The translations under genes were made by a program, and so were the position numbers. Of a stretch of DNA of 15,940 nucleotides, positions 14,542 to 15,940 are shown in pieces. Position 1 is the first letter of the stretch. Each line of letters starts with the position of its first letter. The stretch covers positions 1-15,940 of the forward strand of contig JAILFF010000218.1 of assembly GCA_024697705.1 (NCBI GenBank), given 5' to 3'. Below the pieces are notes generated by a model. That model saw only the letters and a program-made list of their open reading frames with translations. It was not told the DNA's origin and searched no databases. Origin of the DNA: Ruminococcus sp. GTDB taxonomy: Bacteria > Bacillota > Clostridia > Oscillospirales > Ruminococcaceae.

Positions 14542-15441
14542 ATGAAGAAGACTATTTTTACAGGCGCGGGCGTTGCCATTGCCACACCGATGTTCGCCGA
14601 CGGCTCGATCAATTACGACGAGCTGGGCAGGCTCATTGATTTCAACATTGACAACGGCACCGACGCTATCATAATTTGCGGTACTACGGGCGAAAGCGCC
14701 TGTATGACCGATGAGGAGCACGTTGAGTGCATCCGCTACGCCATCGAAAGAACAGCTCACCGCGTTCCCGTTATCGCGGGCACGGGCTCGAACCACACCG
14801 AGTACGCGGTAAATCTTTCCAAGCACGCCGAAGAGCTGGGCGCCGATGCACTTCTCTGCGTGACCCCCTACTACAACAAGGCTTCGCAGCAGGGACTTAT
14901 CAAGCACTTTACGGCTATCGCAAACGCCGTTGATCTGCCGATAATCCTTTACAACGTTCCTTCGAGAACGGGCTGCAACATTCTCCCCGAAACGGCTGCC
15001 GAGCTTGCGAAGGTCGAGAATATCGTGGCTATCAAGGAAGCTTCGGGCAACATCAGCCAGATAGCAAAGGTTCGTCAGCTCTGCGGCGACAACCTCGATA
15101 TCTACTCGGGCAACGACGACCAGATCGTACCTATCATGTCGCTGGGCGGCAAGGGCGTAATCTCGGTTCTGTCGAACGTTATCCCGAAGGAGACCCATCA
15201 GATCGCAGCGCTGTGCCTCGAAAACAAGTGGACTGAGGCGTTAGACCTCGCTATGAAGACCCTGCCGCTGGCAAACGTTCTTTTCTGCGACGTAAACCCG
15301 ATCCCCGTTAAGGAAGCGCTGAACATCATGGGCTTCAAGGCGGGCGAATGTCGTCTGCCGCTCTGCTCCACCTCTGACGCGAACAAGGCGAAGATCAAGG
15401 CGGAGCTTGACAAGTTCGGACTTGTCGGTAGCATCAAGTAA
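14542..15441 (+). CDS. dapA: 4-hydroxy-tetrahydrodipicolinate synthase
   Basis: DapA condenses pyruvate with aspartate semialdehyde to give 4-hydroxy-tetrahydrodipicolinate, the first committed step to diaminopimelate and lysine. The 299-residue TIM-barrel protein shows GTTGES (47-52), PYYNK (109-113, with the Tyr of the catalytic triad), YNVPSRTG (137-144) and the Schiff-base Lys165 in AIKEASGN. The length is normal. The ribosome binding site AAGGAG lies about 9 nt before the ATG. It lies two genes downstream of the lysine riboswitch. Feedback sensitivity to lysine cannot be judged from sequence alone. Confidence 0.97.
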   Translation: MKKTIFTGAGVAIATPMFADGSINYDELGRLIDFNIDNGTDAIIICGTTGESACMTDEEHVECIRYAIERTAHRVPVIAGTGSNHTEYAVNLSKHAEELGADALLCVTPYYNKASQQGLIKHFTAIANAVDLPIILYNVPSRTGCNILPETAAELAKVENIVAIKEASGNISQIAKVRQLCGDNLDIYSGNDDQIVPIMSLGGKGVISVLSNVIPKETHQIAALCLENKWTEALDLAMKTLPLANVLFCDVNPIPVKEALNIMGFKAGECRLPLCSTSDANKAKIKAELDKFGLVGSIK

Positions 15442-15453
15442 GATAAGAATATC

Positions 15454-15501
15454 ATTTCCGAATGCGGAGCTTGTTTCGGCAGGTTCCGCATTTTCGGAAA
15501 T
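15454..15501 (+). other. Long hairpin between dapA and dapB
   Basis: ATTTCCGAATGCGGA (15454-15468) pairs with TCCGCATTTTCGGAAAT (15485-15501) in a 15-bp stem that has a two-base bulge in the right arm and a 16-nt loop. No U run follows, only AT-rich sequence leading to the dapB ribosome binding site, so it is not a standard terminator. It could be an RNA processing or stability element that adjusts the dapA to dapB ratio. Confidence 0.7.
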
Positions 15502-15530
15502 ATTTAACAAACGAAAGGAAGTAAAAAGCC

Positions 15531-15940
15531 ATGACAAATATTGCTATCTGCGGTGCCTGCGGACACATGGGGCGCGTTATCGCCGACATCATCGCAAACC
15601 GCAGCGACTGCACCGTTACTGCGGGCATCGACAAGATCACACAGAGCTACGCGGATTTTCCGATAGTTGACGCTCCCGACAAGCTGCCCGCAAAGCCCGA
15701 TGTCATCATCGACTTTTCTCACCCCTCCACGCTGGACGGTCTGCTCGACTACTGCATGACGAACGCCGTGCCGATAGTCATCGCCACCACGGGTTACAGC
15801 GAGGAGCAGATCTCTAAGATCAAGAAAGCCGCGCAGGTGATACCCGTATTCTTCACCTTCAATATGTCGCTCGGTATCAATCTGCTTGCCGAGCTTGCGA
15901 AGAAGGCTGCCGCCGTTTTAGAGGGTCAGTTCGACATCGA
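15531..15940 (+). CDS. dapB: 4-hydroxy-tetrahydrodipicolinate reductase (partial, C-terminus outside window)
   Basis: The frame starts at the ATG at 15531, 9 nt after AAAGGAAG, and stays open to the window edge (136 complete codons). It reads as DapB: nucleotide-binding GACGHMGRVI (8-17), the IIDFSHPSTL stretch, VIATTGYSEEQ and FNMSLGINLL. DapB reduces the DapA product with NAD(P)H. The C-terminal catalytic domain, with the usual paired-His signature, lies beyond the window, so completeness cannot be judged. It is the fourth gene of the lysine-controlled operon. Confidence 0.94.
   Translation, partial: MTNIAICGACGHMGRVIADIIANRSDCTVTAGIDKITQSYADFPIVDAPDKLPAKPDVIIDFSHPSTLDGLLDYCMTNAVPIVIATTGYSEEQISKIKKAAQVIPVFFTFNMSLGINLLAELAKKAAAVLEGQFDI

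Overview
The window looks like a chromosomal housekeeping region from a gut Clostridia bacterium, most likely a Ruminococcus-like member of the Oscillospiraceae. This is inferred from the moderately GC-rich coding sequence with strong AGGAGG-type ribosome binding sites, RemA and a short omega subunit of Firmicutes type, the Thr/Lys-rich linker in a lipoprotein, the archaeal/fungal-type Asd, and the style of the intergenic repeats. No phage, CRISPR, tRNA or rRNA genes were seen.

Left part (1-7735, all minus strand): a tightly packed operon that reads, in transcription order, yicC, remA, gmk, rpoZ, priA, def, fmt, rsmB and a rhomboid-like membrane protein that runs off the left edge. Several junctions are stop/start overlaps (ATGA or TAATG), so translation is probably coupled. 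The operon joins RNA decay (YicC), matrix gene regulation (RemA), GMP phosphorylation, the RNA polymerase omega subunit, replication restart, initiator-Met formylation and deformylation, and 16S rRNA methylation.

Gap 7736-8226: a non-coding stretch with a good minus-strand sigma-A promoter just after the upstream gene and an unusual 200-bp cluster of nine CACTC/GAGTG pentamers enclosed by a 13-bp direct repeat. This becomes a leader of about 430 nt for the yicC operon.

Middle (8227-10718, minus): glmS and a HAD phosphatase, coupled by TAATG, behind a near-consensus promoter (TTGATT-17-TATAAT). Then queA (minus), which ends at a clear intrinsic terminator. Its 5' leader carries a MITE-like element with 14-bp terminal inverted repeats, several stem-loops and a tandem 14-mer tail.

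Right part (12251-15940, plus): a lysine-biosynthesis operon. A consensus promoter (TTGACA-17-TATTAT) is followed by a lysine (L-box) riboswitch with an intrinsic terminator, then asd, an unrecognised Lys/Thr-rich lipoprotein, dapA, and dapB cut by the right edge. Asd, DapA and DapB catalyse consecutive steps from aspartyl phosphate towards diaminopimelate and lysine. The lipoprotein between them is the main unexplained gene of the window.
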